DNA of 64,000 nucleotides from Henriciella sp045287255 (GCF_045287255.1 NZ_CP137142.1:1488001-1552000); one strand, 5' to 3'. Shown: positions 1 through 8,888, numbered from the stretch's first letter. The notes: a model not told the origin generated them from the sequence alone. Numbers and translations: made by a program.

Positions 1-434
1 GAACCATGCACACGGACGCAGAGGCGCGGTTGGATGCTCTGCTTGAACAATGCGTCGATAGCCGTGCGGAATGGGAAACTTTCCAGAAACTGAAGCGGGA
101 TCCCCGTATCACGCGATCTGGTGATTTCCTTCGACGCTCCTCTCTGGATGAACTCCCGCAGCTGCTCAATATTCTGATCGGAGATATGTCTGTCGTCGGT
201 CAGCGCCCGATCTTGCTCAATCAGCGCGATGCCTATGGTGTGCATATCAAAGGGTATGAGCGCGCACGCCCAGGACTGACCGGCCTCTGGCAAGTCTCCG
301 GGCGCAATGCATTAAGTTTTCAGGACCGCGCGGCCCTCGGCAGTGAATATGTCAATCAATGGAGCTTGTGGTTTGATATCAAACTCATCGCACTCACCGT
401 GCCGCGGGTCCTGCTCAGCAAAGACGCTTTCTAA
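1..434 (+). CDS. Bacterial sugar transferase, C-terminal part (5' end outside window)
   Basis: The frame is open to base 1, so this is the end of a gene that starts outside the window. It is the catalytic part of a membrane-bound undecaprenyl-phosphate glycosyl-1-phosphate transferase (WcaJ/ExoY/RfbP type), which loads the first sugar phosphate onto the lipid carrier for exopolysaccharide or O-antigen synthesis. The family blocks DELPQL, GDMSVVGQRP and RPGLTGLWQVSGR are all visible in order, and the protein ends normally at a TAA. The ATG at 6 is in frame but lies inside the conserved domain, so it is not the true start. Specificity for the sugar cannot be read from this part. The next gene is convergent, 4 bases away. 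Confidence 0.9.
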   Translation, partial: TMHTDAEARLDALLEQCVDSRAEWETFQKLKRDPRITRSGDFLRRSSLDELPQLLNILIGDMSVVGQRPILLNQRDAYGVHIKGYERARPGLTGLWQVSGRNALSFQDRAALGSEYVNQWSLWFDIKLIALTVPRVLLSKDAF

Positions 435-438
435 GCTT

Positions 439-1209
439 CTAAAGTGATGCCCACTGGTGGCCACCATCAACAACGATGGTTGATCCCGTCATGAACCCCC
501 CCGCCTCAGACGCGAGCAGCAAGAGCGGGCCAGACAGCTCTTCATGCTGCCCAAAGCGGCGCATCGGGATACGCTTGCGCATCTTCTCGCCTTCATCACT
601 ATCAAGGAAGGTGTCGTTGATTTCGGTCTTGAAATAGCCCGGCGCAATCGCATTCACGCGCACACCATAACGCGCCATTTCAAGCGCCATCGCTCGGGTC
701 ATGTGATCACATGCTGCTTTCGATGCGCAGTAAGCCGCCATCGTCTGACCCACACGGAGCCCGGCGACGGAGGCAATATTGATCATGCTGCCTGGCTTAC
801 CCGCCTTCGCCAGCGCACCAGCAAAGGTCCGCGCAACCAGCCAGACCCCTTTGACATTGGTGTCCATGACCAGATCGAAATCGTCTTCATCCATTCTGAT
901 AAAAAAGTCTTCGCGGCTAAGGCCAGAATTGTTGATGATAATATCCGCAGGACCACCAAAGCGCTCGATCGTCGCGGCAAGGGCCGCTTCAATCGTATCC
1001 GCCTTGGTCACATCCATCGCCACAGGCAGGGCCTCCCCGCCACTCGTCTCAATTTCAGAGGCCAGCGCCTCAAGACGATCAACGCGTCGCGCCGCCAAAA
1101 CAACCTTTGCGCCAGCGGCTGCAAGAGTCTTGGCAAAATGCCGTCCAAGCCCGGAAGATGCCCCCGTTACGAGCGCAACTTTGCCCGTCAGATCAAATCG
1201 ATCCGCCAT
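439..1209 (-). CDS. SDR family NAD(P)-dependent oxidoreductase
   Basis: Classical short-chain dehydrogenase of 256 residues. It has the Rossmann dinucleotide motif TGASSGLG at residues 15-22, NNSG (family usually NNAG), the NIAS serine strand, the active-site YCASK, and NAIAPGYFKTE after it. The start is the ATG at 1209, preceded by GAAGGAAA eight bases away. An in-frame TTG at 1224 would add five residues and has no ribosome site. It follows another SDR by 33 bases in the same direction, so the two are probably co-transcribed. With a dienoyl-CoA-reductase-like neighbour, a role in acyl-CoA or 3-hydroxyacyl oxidation or reduction is plausible, but the substrate is unknown. Confidence 0.9.
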   Translation of the reverse strand: MADRFDLTGKVALVTGASSGLGRHFAKTLAAAGAKVVLAARRVDRLEALASEIETSGGEALPVAMDVTKADTIEAALAATIERFGGPADIIINNSGLSREDFFIRMDEDDFDLVMDTNVKGVWLVARTFAGALAKAGKPGSMINIASVAGLRVGQTMAAYCASKAACDHMTRAMALEMARYGVRVNAIAPGYFKTEINDTFLDSDEGEKMRKRIPMRRFGQHEELSGPLLLLASEAGGFMTGSTIVVDGGHQWASL

Positions 1210-1242
1210 AGTATTTTCCTTCAAACTGATTCAAGAGATGTC

Positions 1243-2145
1243 TTAGACGGTCCGTTTCGCCCTGTCTTTGGCATTTGTGGCTTCAATCGCCTCACGTGCG
1301 GCCTGCCACTGCGCATCACCCCATTGGGCCAGCTGTGAGAAATTGCCGCCAGTTGCATTATAGGCGGCACCATCAATCGCGATGGTCTGACCATTCACAT
1401 ATTCAGCGCCCGGTCCCATCAGGAAGACGGCCAGGTTGACCAGCTCATGCATCTTGCCGATCCGGCCCATCGGGTTGCGCCCATCTCTGGCCATGTCCTC
1501 TGTACTGTCGGCATCGGGGGCGAGACGCTTGGTCATCCCTTCGGTTGGGAAAGGGCCCGGTGCAATTGCATTGAAGCGAAGGTTGTAACGCCCCCACTCC
1601 ACCGCGAGAGATTGCGTCATCGTGTTGACCGCTGACTTGGACATCGCAGAGGGCACAACGAATGGACCACCATTCCAGATCCACGTGGTCAGGATGGAAA
1701 TGACATTGCCCTTCAGCCCCTCTTTGATCCAGCGCGTGCCAATGTCATGGGTCATGTAGAACGTACCGCGGAACACGATATTCGCGATGGCATCAAAGCC
1801 ACGGATCGAGAGGTCTTCGGTGCGTGAAATGAAGTTTCCGGCCGCATTGTTCACAAGACCTGTCAGCGGCCCATGCTCGCTCCAGATCTTGTCATTCATT
1901 TCAGTGATCGCTTCAGCGACGCGAATATCGCAAGCATGACCGACAACCTTGCCGCCATGCTTTTCCATCAATTCCTTGGCAGTCTCTTCGACTACGCCGC
2001 CGCGTCGCCCGCAAATATGGACTTCTGCTCCAAGCTTGAGAAAACCTTCCGCCATCTCTTTGCCAAGCCCGGTTCCACCACCCGTGACAAGGATACGCTC
2101 CCCGTTCATCAGACCGTCCTTGAACATCATATGCGCCATATCCAT
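1243..2145 (-). CDS. 2,4-dienoyl-CoA reductase-like SDR oxidoreductase
   Basis: SDR of 300 residues with TGGGTGLG near the N-terminus and NNAAGNFIS, RFNAIAPGPFPTEG and a C-terminal IDGAAYN. These blocks resemble the mitochondrial/peroxisomal 2,4-dienoyl-CoA reductase branch, which removes conjugated double bonds during beta-oxidation of unsaturated fatty acids. As in that branch there is no YxxxK; the equivalent is S-A-M-S-K after FVVP. Two further residues that are catalytic in the human enzyme look changed here (see findings). The start is the ATG at 2145, with GGGAGAG just upstream; the TTG at 2175 is not supported. First gene of a probable two-SDR operon. Confidence 0.82.
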   Translation of the reverse strand: MDMAHMMFKDGLMNGERILVTGGGTGLGKEMAEGFLKLGAEVHICGRRGGVVEETAKELMEKHGGKVVGHACDIRVAEAITEMNDKIWSEHGPLTGLVNNAAGNFISRTEDLSIRGFDAIANIVFRGTFYMTHDIGTRWIKEGLKGNVISILTTWIWNGGPFVVPSAMSKSAVNTMTQSLAVEWGRYNLRFNAIAPGPFPTEGMTKRLAPDADSTEDMARDGRNPMGRIGKMHELVNLAVFLMGPGAEYVNGQTIAIDGAAYNATGGNFSQLAQWGDAQWQAAREAIEATNAKDRAKRTV

Positions 2146-2219
2146 AGCGTCTCTCCCTGTCTTTTTATCTGACAAAGAGACTATGCCGAATGGGAGAAAG
2201 GAAAAGCGGTCGCGTCGGG

Positions 2220-2684
2220 TTAGTCTTCGCTGGGAGGTTGATAAGCCTCGTTCGGGAAAAAGGCCCGCGAGCAGGATGACGTTGTATAATAACCGTCCTC
2301 AGCGCCCTTATAGGCAATCACGACATGCGTTTCATCGCGGGCGAAGCTTGTGCCGCACGTCGCGCTGTACTGCCCCGGCAAATGCACGATCGCGATATTC
2401 ATACCCGGCTTGCCCTTGATTTCACGGCTGACCTGAAAAGTTGTGACATCACGGCGATACTCAAACTCAGGCGGACCCAAAACCGCGCGCTGCACACGTT
2501 GCCACCATGTCAGGTTCAGCTTCTCCGGCGCGACATTGATCACCTGCCCTTCAAAGACGAGATCAGCGCCTTGCATCTGCTGGTCAGCGGACTCGGGTAA
2601 CATACAGCTACAGGCCAAGGCTGGCGCAGTCGCAAAAGCGGAAAGAGCGGAAAGAGCGGCAAGAGCAAGAATGCGATTCTTCAT
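2220..2684 (-). CDS. Secreted TIMP/NTR-like cysteine protein
   Basis: A 154-residue exported protein. The ATG at 2684 gives a signal peptide that ends ALA just before Cys-Ser-Cys, so the mature protein would begin with C-x-C. This is the arrangement of tissue inhibitors of metalloproteinases (netrin-like OB fold). Other matching points are ADLVFEGQV after the first strand, TFQV..EIKGK, SATCG and TSSCS; the four cysteines fit the C1-C70 and C3-C99 disulfides of TIMP, while the third TIMP disulfide is absent. Bacterial NTR-like proteins of this kind exist but have no settled function. It may follow the membrane protein upstream (41 bases), but it has no strong ribosome site. Confidence 0.7.
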   Translation of the reverse strand: MKNRILALAALSALSAFATAPALACSCMLPESADQQMQGADLVFEGQVINVAPEKLNLTWWQRVQRAVLGPPEFEYRRDVTTFQVSREIKGKPGMNIAIVHLPGQYSATCGTSFARDETHVVIAYKGAEDGYYTTSSCSRAFFPNEAYQPPSED

Positions 2685-2724
2685 GCTCACATTTAAACCC
2701 TGCCAGCGTGGCGAAACCAAGGCG

Positions 2725-3096
2725 TTACTTCCGGAACGGTAATGTCAGTAGCCGCCACAGGAACCAGATTGGTAAGACGATCCCTGCACCAGCCAGGGCC
2801 GGCTTCCAGAAGTTTGTAACGGCCCATCGCAAGGCCCCGCCCAATGTCGAGAGGAAAGACCCGATTGCGGCTGTCATGTCGACATTGGGTGATGCTGGAT
2901 CGAACTCGGCAGCCATGACAAGGAAGCCAACGAGAATGCAGAGAAGGATCAGTTTGACCCAGCCCCACAGTTTGATTCCAAAGAGGCGAAGCAGGATATG
3001 CCGCTTTTGCCGTTTGGGTTTTTCAACCTGAACAGGCTCGGGCGCCACAGGTTTGGCTTCCTGTGGCGCTGGCGCGGATGGTTCTGCTTCACTCAA
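2725..3096 (-). CDS. Small Pro/Ala-rich membrane protein of unknown function
   Basis: A protein of 123 residues. The first 30 residues are rich in Pro, Ala, Glu and Lys and should be cytoplasmic; a basic patch (KPKRQKRH) then leads into a hydrophobic segment around residues 44-62 and a second one around 95-115. I do not recognise a family. The only start available is TTG at 3096, four bases beyond the stop codon of mscS, with no good Shine-Dalgarno sequence, so translation is probably coupled to mscS. The link to the mechanosensitive channel gene suggests an envelope role, but nothing in the sequence proves it. Confidence 0.6.
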   Translation of the reverse strand: MSEAEPSAPAPQEAKPVAPEPVQVEKPKRQKRHILLRLFGIKLWGWVKLILLCILVGFLVMAAEFDPASPNVDMTAAIGSFLSTLGGALRWAVTNFWKPALAGAGIVLPIWFLWRLLTLPFRK

Positions 3097-3100
3097 AGTG

Positions 3101-3967
3101 TTAGCTCGATTTCTGGATCATCATTGTATGCGGGTATGGAATGGAAATACCCTGCTCATCGAACGCAGCTTTGACTTTCTTGGTAATGTCAAACTTCACA
3201 TCCCAATAGTCAGCGCCTTTGACCCATGACCGGGATTGAATATCGACTGAGCTGTCATTCAGGTTCACGACTTTAATGAATGGCGCAGGGTCAGACATGA
3301 TCCGGTCATCCGCTTCGACAATGCCGTGAATAATGCTGATCGCTTTATCCATGTCATCATTATAATCGATCCCGAAGGTGACATCGACTCGGCGGGTCGG
3401 GAAACCGGAATAGTTCTTGATCACCCCAGCAATCGCTTGGCTGTTTGGCACCATGATCTGTACATTATCCGGTGTCGCCATAACCGTCTGGAACAGGTTG
3501 ATCTCCTTCACGGTGCCTGCAACGCCTGCCAGCTCAACATAGTCTGACAATTTGTAAGGGCGGAAAATCATGATCATGATGCCTGACGCGATATTCCCGA
3601 GCGCGCCCTGTAGCGACAAACCAATCGCCAAAGTAAGTGCACCCAGAATAGCAACGAGGCTGGTGGCCTGAACCCCAAAGACCTGTAACGCTGCGATCAG
3701 CACGGCTGCTGTGATTGCCCAGCGCACCATCGAGCCAAAGAAATTGCCGAGCGTATTGTCAATGCTTTCTTGCTTGAGGGCGGTCCGCTTAACCAGATTG
3801 CCGAGCCAACTGGCAACCCGCAGACCAATGATCAGAACAATCAGGGCCCCAAGGGCATTCAACCCAAACCCGATAATGCTATCACTATAGGCAGCCCAGA
3901 TTTCAGCCGGATTGGTCCAATCCATACCCTGTGTGCTCGGGCTTATTTCTGCTGCTTCGTTTTCCAT
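3101..3967 (-). CDS. mscS: Small-conductance mechanosensitive channel, MscS family
   Basis: A 288-residue inner-membrane channel that opens under membrane tension to release solutes during hypo-osmotic shock. Three hydrophobic segments are visible at about residues 33-50, 80-97 and 103-131. The last carries the Gly/Ala-rich pore helix (GLSLQGALGNIASG) and is followed by IFRPYKLSDYV and the beta domain with VPNSQ. Length matches the short E. coli-type MscS. The ATG at 3967 is preceded by GAGGGG. It appears to lead a short minus-strand run with the two small genes downstream. Confidence 0.95.
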   Translation of the reverse strand: MENEAAEISPSTQGMDWTNPAEIWAAYSDSIIGFGLNALGALIVLIIGLRVASWLGNLVKRTALKQESIDNTLGNFFGSMVRWAITAAVLIAALQVFGVQATSLVAILGALTLAIGLSLQGALGNIASGIMIMIFRPYKLSDYVELAGVAGTVKEINLFQTVMATPDNVQIMVPNSQAIAGVIKNYSGFPTRRVDVTFGIDYNDDMDKAISIIHGIVEADDRIMSDPAPFIKVVNLNDSSVDIQSRSWVKGADYWDVKFDITKKVKAAFDEQGISIPYPHTMMIQKSS

Positions 3968-4040
3968 GGGGACCCCTCTTAGTTTTAAGTCTCAAGCTTG
4001 TCCTAGCTTGTGAATGTGACAGGGCTTTACAGGCTTTTAC

Positions 4041-4775
4041 TCAAAGCCGCCACTTGCCAAGATCAGAGCGCGCGCCATCCGGTACCAGGCGTTTGGTTGA
4101 AATCGGAATGACCGCATCCTGTGTCATCGCAAACACCATCATGCCTCCTTCCGGAAAACACGGCTCATAAGCAGTATCCAAGACGTTCAGACCGCCAGTA
4201 AACACCCCCATAGCCGGCATAATGAGCCGTTCTCCGTCGGTGACGAAACATCGCCTGCGCAATGACCTCACGCGACTGATCACGCGCGCGCAGGGATGAA
4301 GGTGCCCCGCTATCTCGCCGCTTTCCCCCGTTGGTTCATGCCGAAAGACCAGATCGGCGATTCGCAGGGCCTTAGCGGCGCGTCCGCCCAAATGCGCTGG
4401 TGGGTCAGGATCATGGTTCCCTTCCACCCAGATCCAGTCCGTGCGCCGCGTAAGACTTCTAACGCGTTCAGTGTCGGCTTCATCCATGCGGCGCTCAGCT
4501 TTGCCATCATGGAAACTATCCCCCAAACTGATGACACAATCGGGTGCGAAGTCTGCAACCAGCTGCTCAACCAGCCCAAGCGTTGCACTGGTATCGTAGG
4601 GCGGCAACATCTGCCCGCGCGCGGCATAGCTGGAGCCCTTTTCCAGATGCAGGTCAGAAACAATCAATATGCGTTGATCAGACCACCAGAGTGCCCCTTG
4701 CGGCAAGGGTTCAAGCAATTCACCCCGCAAGTGAAGGCGCATCTGAGAGGATTGAGCTGTTGCGTGTGCTGACAT
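4041..4775 (-). CDS. pdeM: Ligase-associated DNA damage response endonuclease PdeM
   Basis: A 244-residue calcineurin-like metallophosphoesterase. Metal-site motifs appear in order: SDLHLEKGSS, GDSFHDG, GNHD, an HEP block and GHLHP. DLHLEKGSS is typical of PdeM, the nuclease usually found beside the Lhr-type helicase and ATP-dependent ligase of a bacterial DNA repair set; those partners are not in this window. The start is the ATG at 4775 with AGGGTTCAGG before it; a longer frame to 4880 would run into the divergent radC gene and has no family match. It shares a 77-base divergent intergenic region with radC, another repair-linked gene. Confidence 0.85.
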   Translation of the reverse strand: MSAHATAQSSQMRLHLRGELLEPLPQGALWWSDQRILIVSDLHLEKGSSYAARGQMLPPYDTSATLGLVEQLVADFAPDCVISLGDSFHDGKAERRMDEADTERVRSLTRRTDWIWVEGNHDPDPPAHLGGRAAKALRIADLVFRHEPTGESGEIAGHLHPCARVISRVRSLRRRCFVTDGERLIMPAMGVFTGGLNVLDTAYEPCFPEGGMMVFAMTQDAVIPISTKRLVPDGARSDLGKWRL

Positions 4776-4852
4776 ACCTGAACCCTGACGCGGACTTGAA
4801 TTCTGGTCAATTCTGATTTGTCTCTGATCCGCGACGCGGTATGTTTGTATAG

Positions 4853-5545
4853 ATGACTGATTCCCAGAAACAGGTTCCACATTGGCAAGGTCACCGCGAC
4901 CGCCTGCGCGGAAAACTGCTCAATCGCGGTCCTGACGCGCTCGAAGATTATGAGCTCCTGGAAACGCTGCTCTTCGCTTTCATCCCACGCCGGGATGTCA
5001 AACCCATCGCAAAAACACTCTTGCAGAGATTTGGTTCAATCTCGGCAATCTTTAGTGCCGATCCTGATGCGCTTACACAGGTTAAAGGTATTGGTGAGAG
5101 CGCAGCCGCCTACCTCAAAGCGACGCAGGAGATTGGGCTGCGCGCTTCACGCGAGACGTTACAAAACCTGCCCATCATCTCCAACTGGGCCGCGCTGCTC
5201 GCTTATGTCCGTACGCAGTTACAGCATGAAACCCGTGAGCAGTTCCGCGTGCTTTTTCTGGACAAGAAAAACCAGCTTCTGAGTGATGAGTTGATGGGTC
5301 AAGGCACGGTCGATCATGCGCCCGTCTACCCCCGCGAGATTGCCCGGCGCGCATTAGAGCTTCATGCATCCGCTCTAATCCTTGTGCATAATCATCCTAG
5401 CGGGGACCCGACCCCGTCACGCACGGACATTGATATGACGCGTGAGATTATCGACGCCCTGTCACCGCTTGATATTGTTGTGCACGATCATCTGATCGCC
5501 GCAAAACAGGGCGTTACAAGTTTCAAGACCCAGGGCCTGATCTAA
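4853..5545 (+). CDS. radC: RadC family JAB-domain protein
   Basis: A 230-residue RadC/YicR family protein. The N-terminal half holds a helix-hairpin-helix-like segment (VKGIGESAA near residue 80), and the C-terminal half is a JAMM/JAB metalloprotease-like domain with HNHPSGDPTPSRTD, the zinc-binding signature. Despite the name, the cellular role of RadC is unclear; the original radC repair phenotype was traced to another gene. The ATG at 4853 is the first in the frame. The gene is divergent from pdeM and convergent with an acyltransferase only four bases away. Confidence 0.93.
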   Translation: MTDSQKQVPHWQGHRDRLRGKLLNRGPDALEDYELLETLLFAFIPRRDVKPIAKTLLQRFGSISAIFSADPDALTQVKGIGESAAAYLKATQEIGLRASRETLQNLPIISNWAALLAYVRTQLQHETREQFRVLFLDKKNQLLSDELMGQGTVDHAPVYPREIARRALELHASALILVHNHPSGDPTPSRTDIDMTREIIDALSPLDIVVHDHLIAAKQGVTSFKTQGLI

Positions 5546-5549
5546 TGCC

Positions 5550-6281
5550 CTACATACCGCGCATATGCGGCTGTTCAAATGGGAAGTCAGAGACCGCGAG
5601 AGCATCCATGCGGATTTGCTCATCTGCAGAGAATTTGCCCTGCTGATGCTCTGGTAAAGCCGACGCAATCACACTCATCAGCTTGTCGCCAAATTCGTCC
5701 AGGACAAGCCGACGTTCTGGCCCTTTCAAGCTGGTGACCGGTGGATCAAGTGGAGGGTGGAAAACGATCCGAACCTTTGAGCGGCCCTTCTTAAGCAATG
5801 CTGACGCCCCGATGATCGAAACCGGAACCACTTGCGCGCCGCTCATTTGCGCGATCATGGCTGTCCCCGGCCGTGCCGGACGCACGGTTTCAGCCCATGA
5901 GCCACCTTCAGGGAAGATACAAAGCGGCGCATCCTGCGCGAGAACATCCAGCGACTTTCGCAGGGTCGAGCGCGAGTATGTGCCGCGATAAGCGGGGATA
6001 ATCCCCCACATCTTCGGCAGGATTTTCGCCCATGCTGGCGCATCCACCATGTTTGCGCCGCCGATGAACTCAAGCATACGCGGCGCGGCATACAGCATCA
6101 AAGGGGCATCGACGAAATTGAAATGATTGGCCGCAAGAATCACTCGTCCCTGTTTCGGAACATGTTCAAGCCCGACCAATTCAAGGTCGCCCAACACGCT
6201 GATAAGGCGCCCTGTCAGCCATCGCATGACAGTTCGCAGAACGGTTCGGCGTGGATACCGGATCGATTTAGCCTCTCCCAT
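5550..6281 (-). CDS. 1-acylglycerol-3-phosphate acyltransferase-like protein (PlsC family)
   Basis: A 243-residue lysophospholipid acyltransferase family protein at the inner membrane. It has NHFNFVD (the H-x4-D catalytic motif; the family consensus is NHxSxxD) at about residue 53, IPAYRGTYSRSTLRKS (substrate block) and FPEGG (block III). These enzymes move an acyl chain to lysophosphatidic acid or related acceptors; the exact acceptor is not readable. The ATG at 6281 is chosen over an in-frame TTG at 6287; neither has a strong ribosome site. It ends four bases from the convergent radC. Confidence 0.88.
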   Translation of the reverse strand: MGEAKSIRYPRRTVLRTVMRWLTGRLISVLGDLELVGLEHVPKQGRVILAANHFNFVDAPLMLYAAPRMLEFIGGANMVDAPAWAKILPKMWGIIPAYRGTYSRSTLRKSLDVLAQDAPLCIFPEGGSWAETVRPARPGTAMIAQMSGAQVVPVSIIGASALLKKGRSKVRIVFHPPLDPPVTSLKGPERRLVLDEFGDKLMSVIASALPEHQQGKFSADEQIRMDALAVSDFPFEQPHMRGM

Positions 6282-6396
6282 CCACAAACGCTAAGCAGAG
6301 CGATCTGTTCTGGCAAACCCGGAGCTGTAATCGATTTCTTCTCGACAAGCGTCCGAACTCTGATCACCTTATTGGAAAACCATTGGAGGAGAGATC

Positions 6397-7347
6397 ATGT
6401 TGAGAACGATAGGAACCATAGCTGCGGCCTGTCTTGTCGCCACGATGGCAAACGGACAAGTGACTCAGGACGCGTCCGACCGTGGGTGGTATCCCTCCAA
6501 GTATGGTGGCGCGGACCGCCTAGGGGCCATGAACAATCTCTCAGCTGAAAAAACCGCTGAGGCAGCAAAACTGATTCAAACCGGAAAAACCTTCAGTCTC
6601 GGAATGATTACAGGCCGCGATACGCCCGCATACGGTCCGCGTGAGTATGATGTCACCGTGCTACAGCTTTCCGATGGATCAGGCACGCCTATTGGAGCCA
6701 ATCGCGCGACAGGCAATGACGATATTGTAGATGTCTGGGTCGGTATTGGCAGTCAGATTGATGGGCTCGGTCATATGGGGATCGACCACCGCTACTATAA
6801 CGGGGTTCCCGTCAAAGACTTCGTCACCCCGGCAGGCCTCACGCAGTTTGGTACGCATGGCCTACCCCCGATCGCCACACGCGGCATCCTGCTGGACATG
6901 ACGAAAAGCTTTGCCGATCCGGTGCCTGACGGTACGGCCTTTAACCGTGCCGAGATTGATGCTGCCGCTTCGCGGGCAGATGTGACAATTGAGAAAGGTG
7001 ACATTGTCATTTTCCACACTGGAAAAATGAAAGCCACAGAAGGTCAGAAAGCGCTGGCACCCGGTATTCCAGGTCTTGGTGTTGAGGGGGCCCAATACCT
7101 CTCTGATCTAGGTGTTGTTGCGGTCGGCGCAGACACCTGGGCACTCGAAGTGATTCCCTTTGAAGAAGAAACACGCCCGTTTGATGTGCACTTAACCCTG
7201 CTTGCAAAGAATGGCGTCTATATCCTTGAAAACATGAACACAACTGCGCTTGCAGAAGATGGCGAGGGGGTGTTCTTCTTCACACTTGGGGTGCCAAGAC
7301 TGGAGGGAACCGTGCAGGCAATTATCAACCCAATCGCTATTCGCTAG
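6397..7347 (+). CDS. Exported cyclase-family hydrolase (kynurenine formamidase-like)
   Basis: A 316-residue protein with an N-terminal signal peptide ending near residue 20 (ANG-Q). It belongs to the cyclase family (PF04199) that includes metal-dependent kynurenine formamidases and isatin hydrolases. The metal-binding segment is SQIDGLGHMGIDH around residue 118, and a later GADTWALE segment carries the usual conserved acid. The ATG has a strong GGAGGAGAG five bases upstream. Two MFS transporter genes follow in the same direction (110 and 76 bases apart), so the three may form an uptake-and-hydrolysis unit for an unknown amide, lactone or ester. Confidence 0.85.
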   Translation: MLRTIGTIAAACLVATMANGQVTQDASDRGWYPSKYGGADRLGAMNNLSAEKTAEAAKLIQTGKTFSLGMITGRDTPAYGPREYDVTVLQLSDGSGTPIGANRATGNDDIVDVWVGIGSQIDGLGHMGIDHRYYNGVPVKDFVTPAGLTQFGTHGLPPIATRGILLDMTKSFADPVPDGTAFNRAEIDAAASRADVTIEKGDIVIFHTGKMKATEGQKALAPGIPGLGVEGAQYLSDLGVVAVGADTWALEVIPFEEETRPFDVHLTLLAKNGVYILENMNTTALAEDGEGVFFFTLGVPRLEGTVQAIINPIAIR

Positions 7348-7457
7348 CATCGCATCGGTTGCCGCCGCGAAAAGGCTTGCACCGAACCTGCGTCGCGCTA
7401 CCGTAGTTTGGATTACAGCGTCGACAGACAGGCGCGTTTATTCATGGGAGACACCAG

Positions 7458-8888
7458 ATGAGCGACACCGCAGGCGCGGCGCCGATCAATACCGGTAACA
7501 GCTATGGCAGCTTCAACTATCGCACTTATGTGCTGGTAACGCTGACCATTGTTTACACGTTCAACTTCATTGACCGCATTCTGATCAGTGTTGTCAGTGT
7601 TCCAATCATCAATGAATTCGGGCTTTCGCAATTCCAGTTTGGCCTGCTTTCAGGGATCGGTTTCGCCCTCTTCTATACCTTGCTGGGTATCCCGATTGCG
7701 AACCTGTCAGAGAAGTATAGTCGCGTCCGCATTATCGGCATTTGCGTTATCCTTTGGTCATTGGCCACCGTGCTTTGTGGCTTCACCGTTGGCTTCATTA
7801 CGCTGCTGCTTGCACGGATGCTGGTCGGTGTCGGTGAGGCTGGCTGTACGCCGCCCGCCAACTCACTCATCAGTGACTATTATACGCCCCTCGCTCGCCC
7901 AACCGCGCTTGGCATCTATGCTATGGGCGTTACGGCTGGCGGCGTTCTGGCCCAGCTTTTTGGCGGCTTTATCCTCGAAATCTTCACCTGGCGCGAAGCG
8001 TTTATCTATGTCGGGGCACCCGGCATCGTCGTAGGCATTATCGTTCTGGCAACGATCAAGGAACCGCCTCGCGGATACTCTGATCCGCCCGGTACAGAAA
8101 AGCCTGAGAAAGCCGGGTTCGGCGAGGCGATGAGCGAGATCCTTAGCAAGCCAACCTTCTGGGTGATGACAACCGGGGCGACCCTGGCGGCATTCGCGGG
8201 CTATGCTCTGGTTACCCTGCAGCCCCAGCATGTTGTCTTTACGCATGGCTACACACCCGGACAAACCGCAATCATGTTTATGGCACCGGTAGGTCTTGCC
8301 GGTACATTTGGTGCCTTTCTGGGCGGCTATCTGACCCAACGCGCCAGTGTCCGCTCACAGACGGCGGCGACCTGGGTTCCTGGCGTCGCCTTCCTGTTCT
8401 GCGCACCGATCTATGGGGCCTCTTTCTTTGTTGGCTCACCAACCGTGATGCTTGTTGGTCTGATGATTGCCGGGCTGCTACAATACTTCTATCTCGGCGC
8501 GCAGTATAACATTGCGCAGGCCGTTGTGAGCCTGCGGGTGCGCGCAACCTCAATTGCTATCCTGCTCTTTGTTGTAAACTTGATTGGTTATGGTGCCGGC
8601 CCGCCAGCCCTTGGCCTCATCGCCGATCATATGACCAATCAGTTCATTGCCAATAATGATCTTGTTGGCGCGATCACGGCCAAGTGTAGCCTGACGGATC
8701 CAAATCTATCAGCTGAGCTGGTTGAAGCTTGCCGCGATGCCAGGGGTTATGGCGTAAAATGGGCCTGTGCTGCCGCAACCAGCCTGTTTGCGTTTGCTGG
8801 TCTCTTCTTCCTATTATCCGGCCGCACTTTTGTTCGCGATCTTTACATTAATCAGACATCCCAGAAGCAAGAGGAGGCTCTGGCGTAA
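7458..8888 (+). CDS. MFS transporter, Spinster-like (first of tandem pair)
   Basis: A 476-residue major facilitator with about 12 hydrophobic segments. It has NFIDR in the first helix, the loop 2-3 region LSEKYSRVR and the GEAGCTPPANSLISDYY signature typical of the Spinster-like bacterial branch (often annotated hexuronate/aromatic-acid type). The ATG has GGGAG seven bases upstream. A hydrophilic loop before the last helix carries two cysteines (KCSL and EACRD), also seen in the next gene. The substrate is unknown; the neighbouring cyclase-family hydrolase hints at a small organic acid or amide. Confidence 0.92.
   Translation: MSDTAGAAPINTGNSYGSFNYRTYVLVTLTIVYTFNFIDRILISVVSVPIINEFGLSQFQFGLLSGIGFALFYTLLGIPIANLSEKYSRVRIIGICVILWSLATVLCGFTVGFITLLLARMLVGVGEAGCTPPANSLISDYYTPLARPTALGIYAMGVTAGGVLAQLFGGFILEIFTWREAFIYVGAPGIVVGIIVLATIKEPPRGYSDPPGTEKPEKAGFGEAMSEILSKPTFWVMTTGATLAAFAGYALVTLQPQHVVFTHGYTPGQTAIMFMAPVGLAGTFGAFLGGYLTQRASVRSQTAATWVPGVAFLFCAPIYGASFFVGSPTVMLVGLMIAGLLQYFYLGAQYNIAQAVVSLRVRATSIAILLFVVNLIGYGAGPPALGLIADHMTNQFIANNDLVGAITAKCSLTDPNLSAELVEACRDARGYGVKWACAAATSLFAFAGLFFLLSGRTFVRDLYINQTSQKQEEALA

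Noticed and set aside
544..1338. A 264-codon plus-strand frame opposite the two SDR genes
   Set aside because: It runs across the end of one SDR gene and the start of the other, both with complete motifs; its own translation is basic and His/Arg-rich with no recognisable domain.
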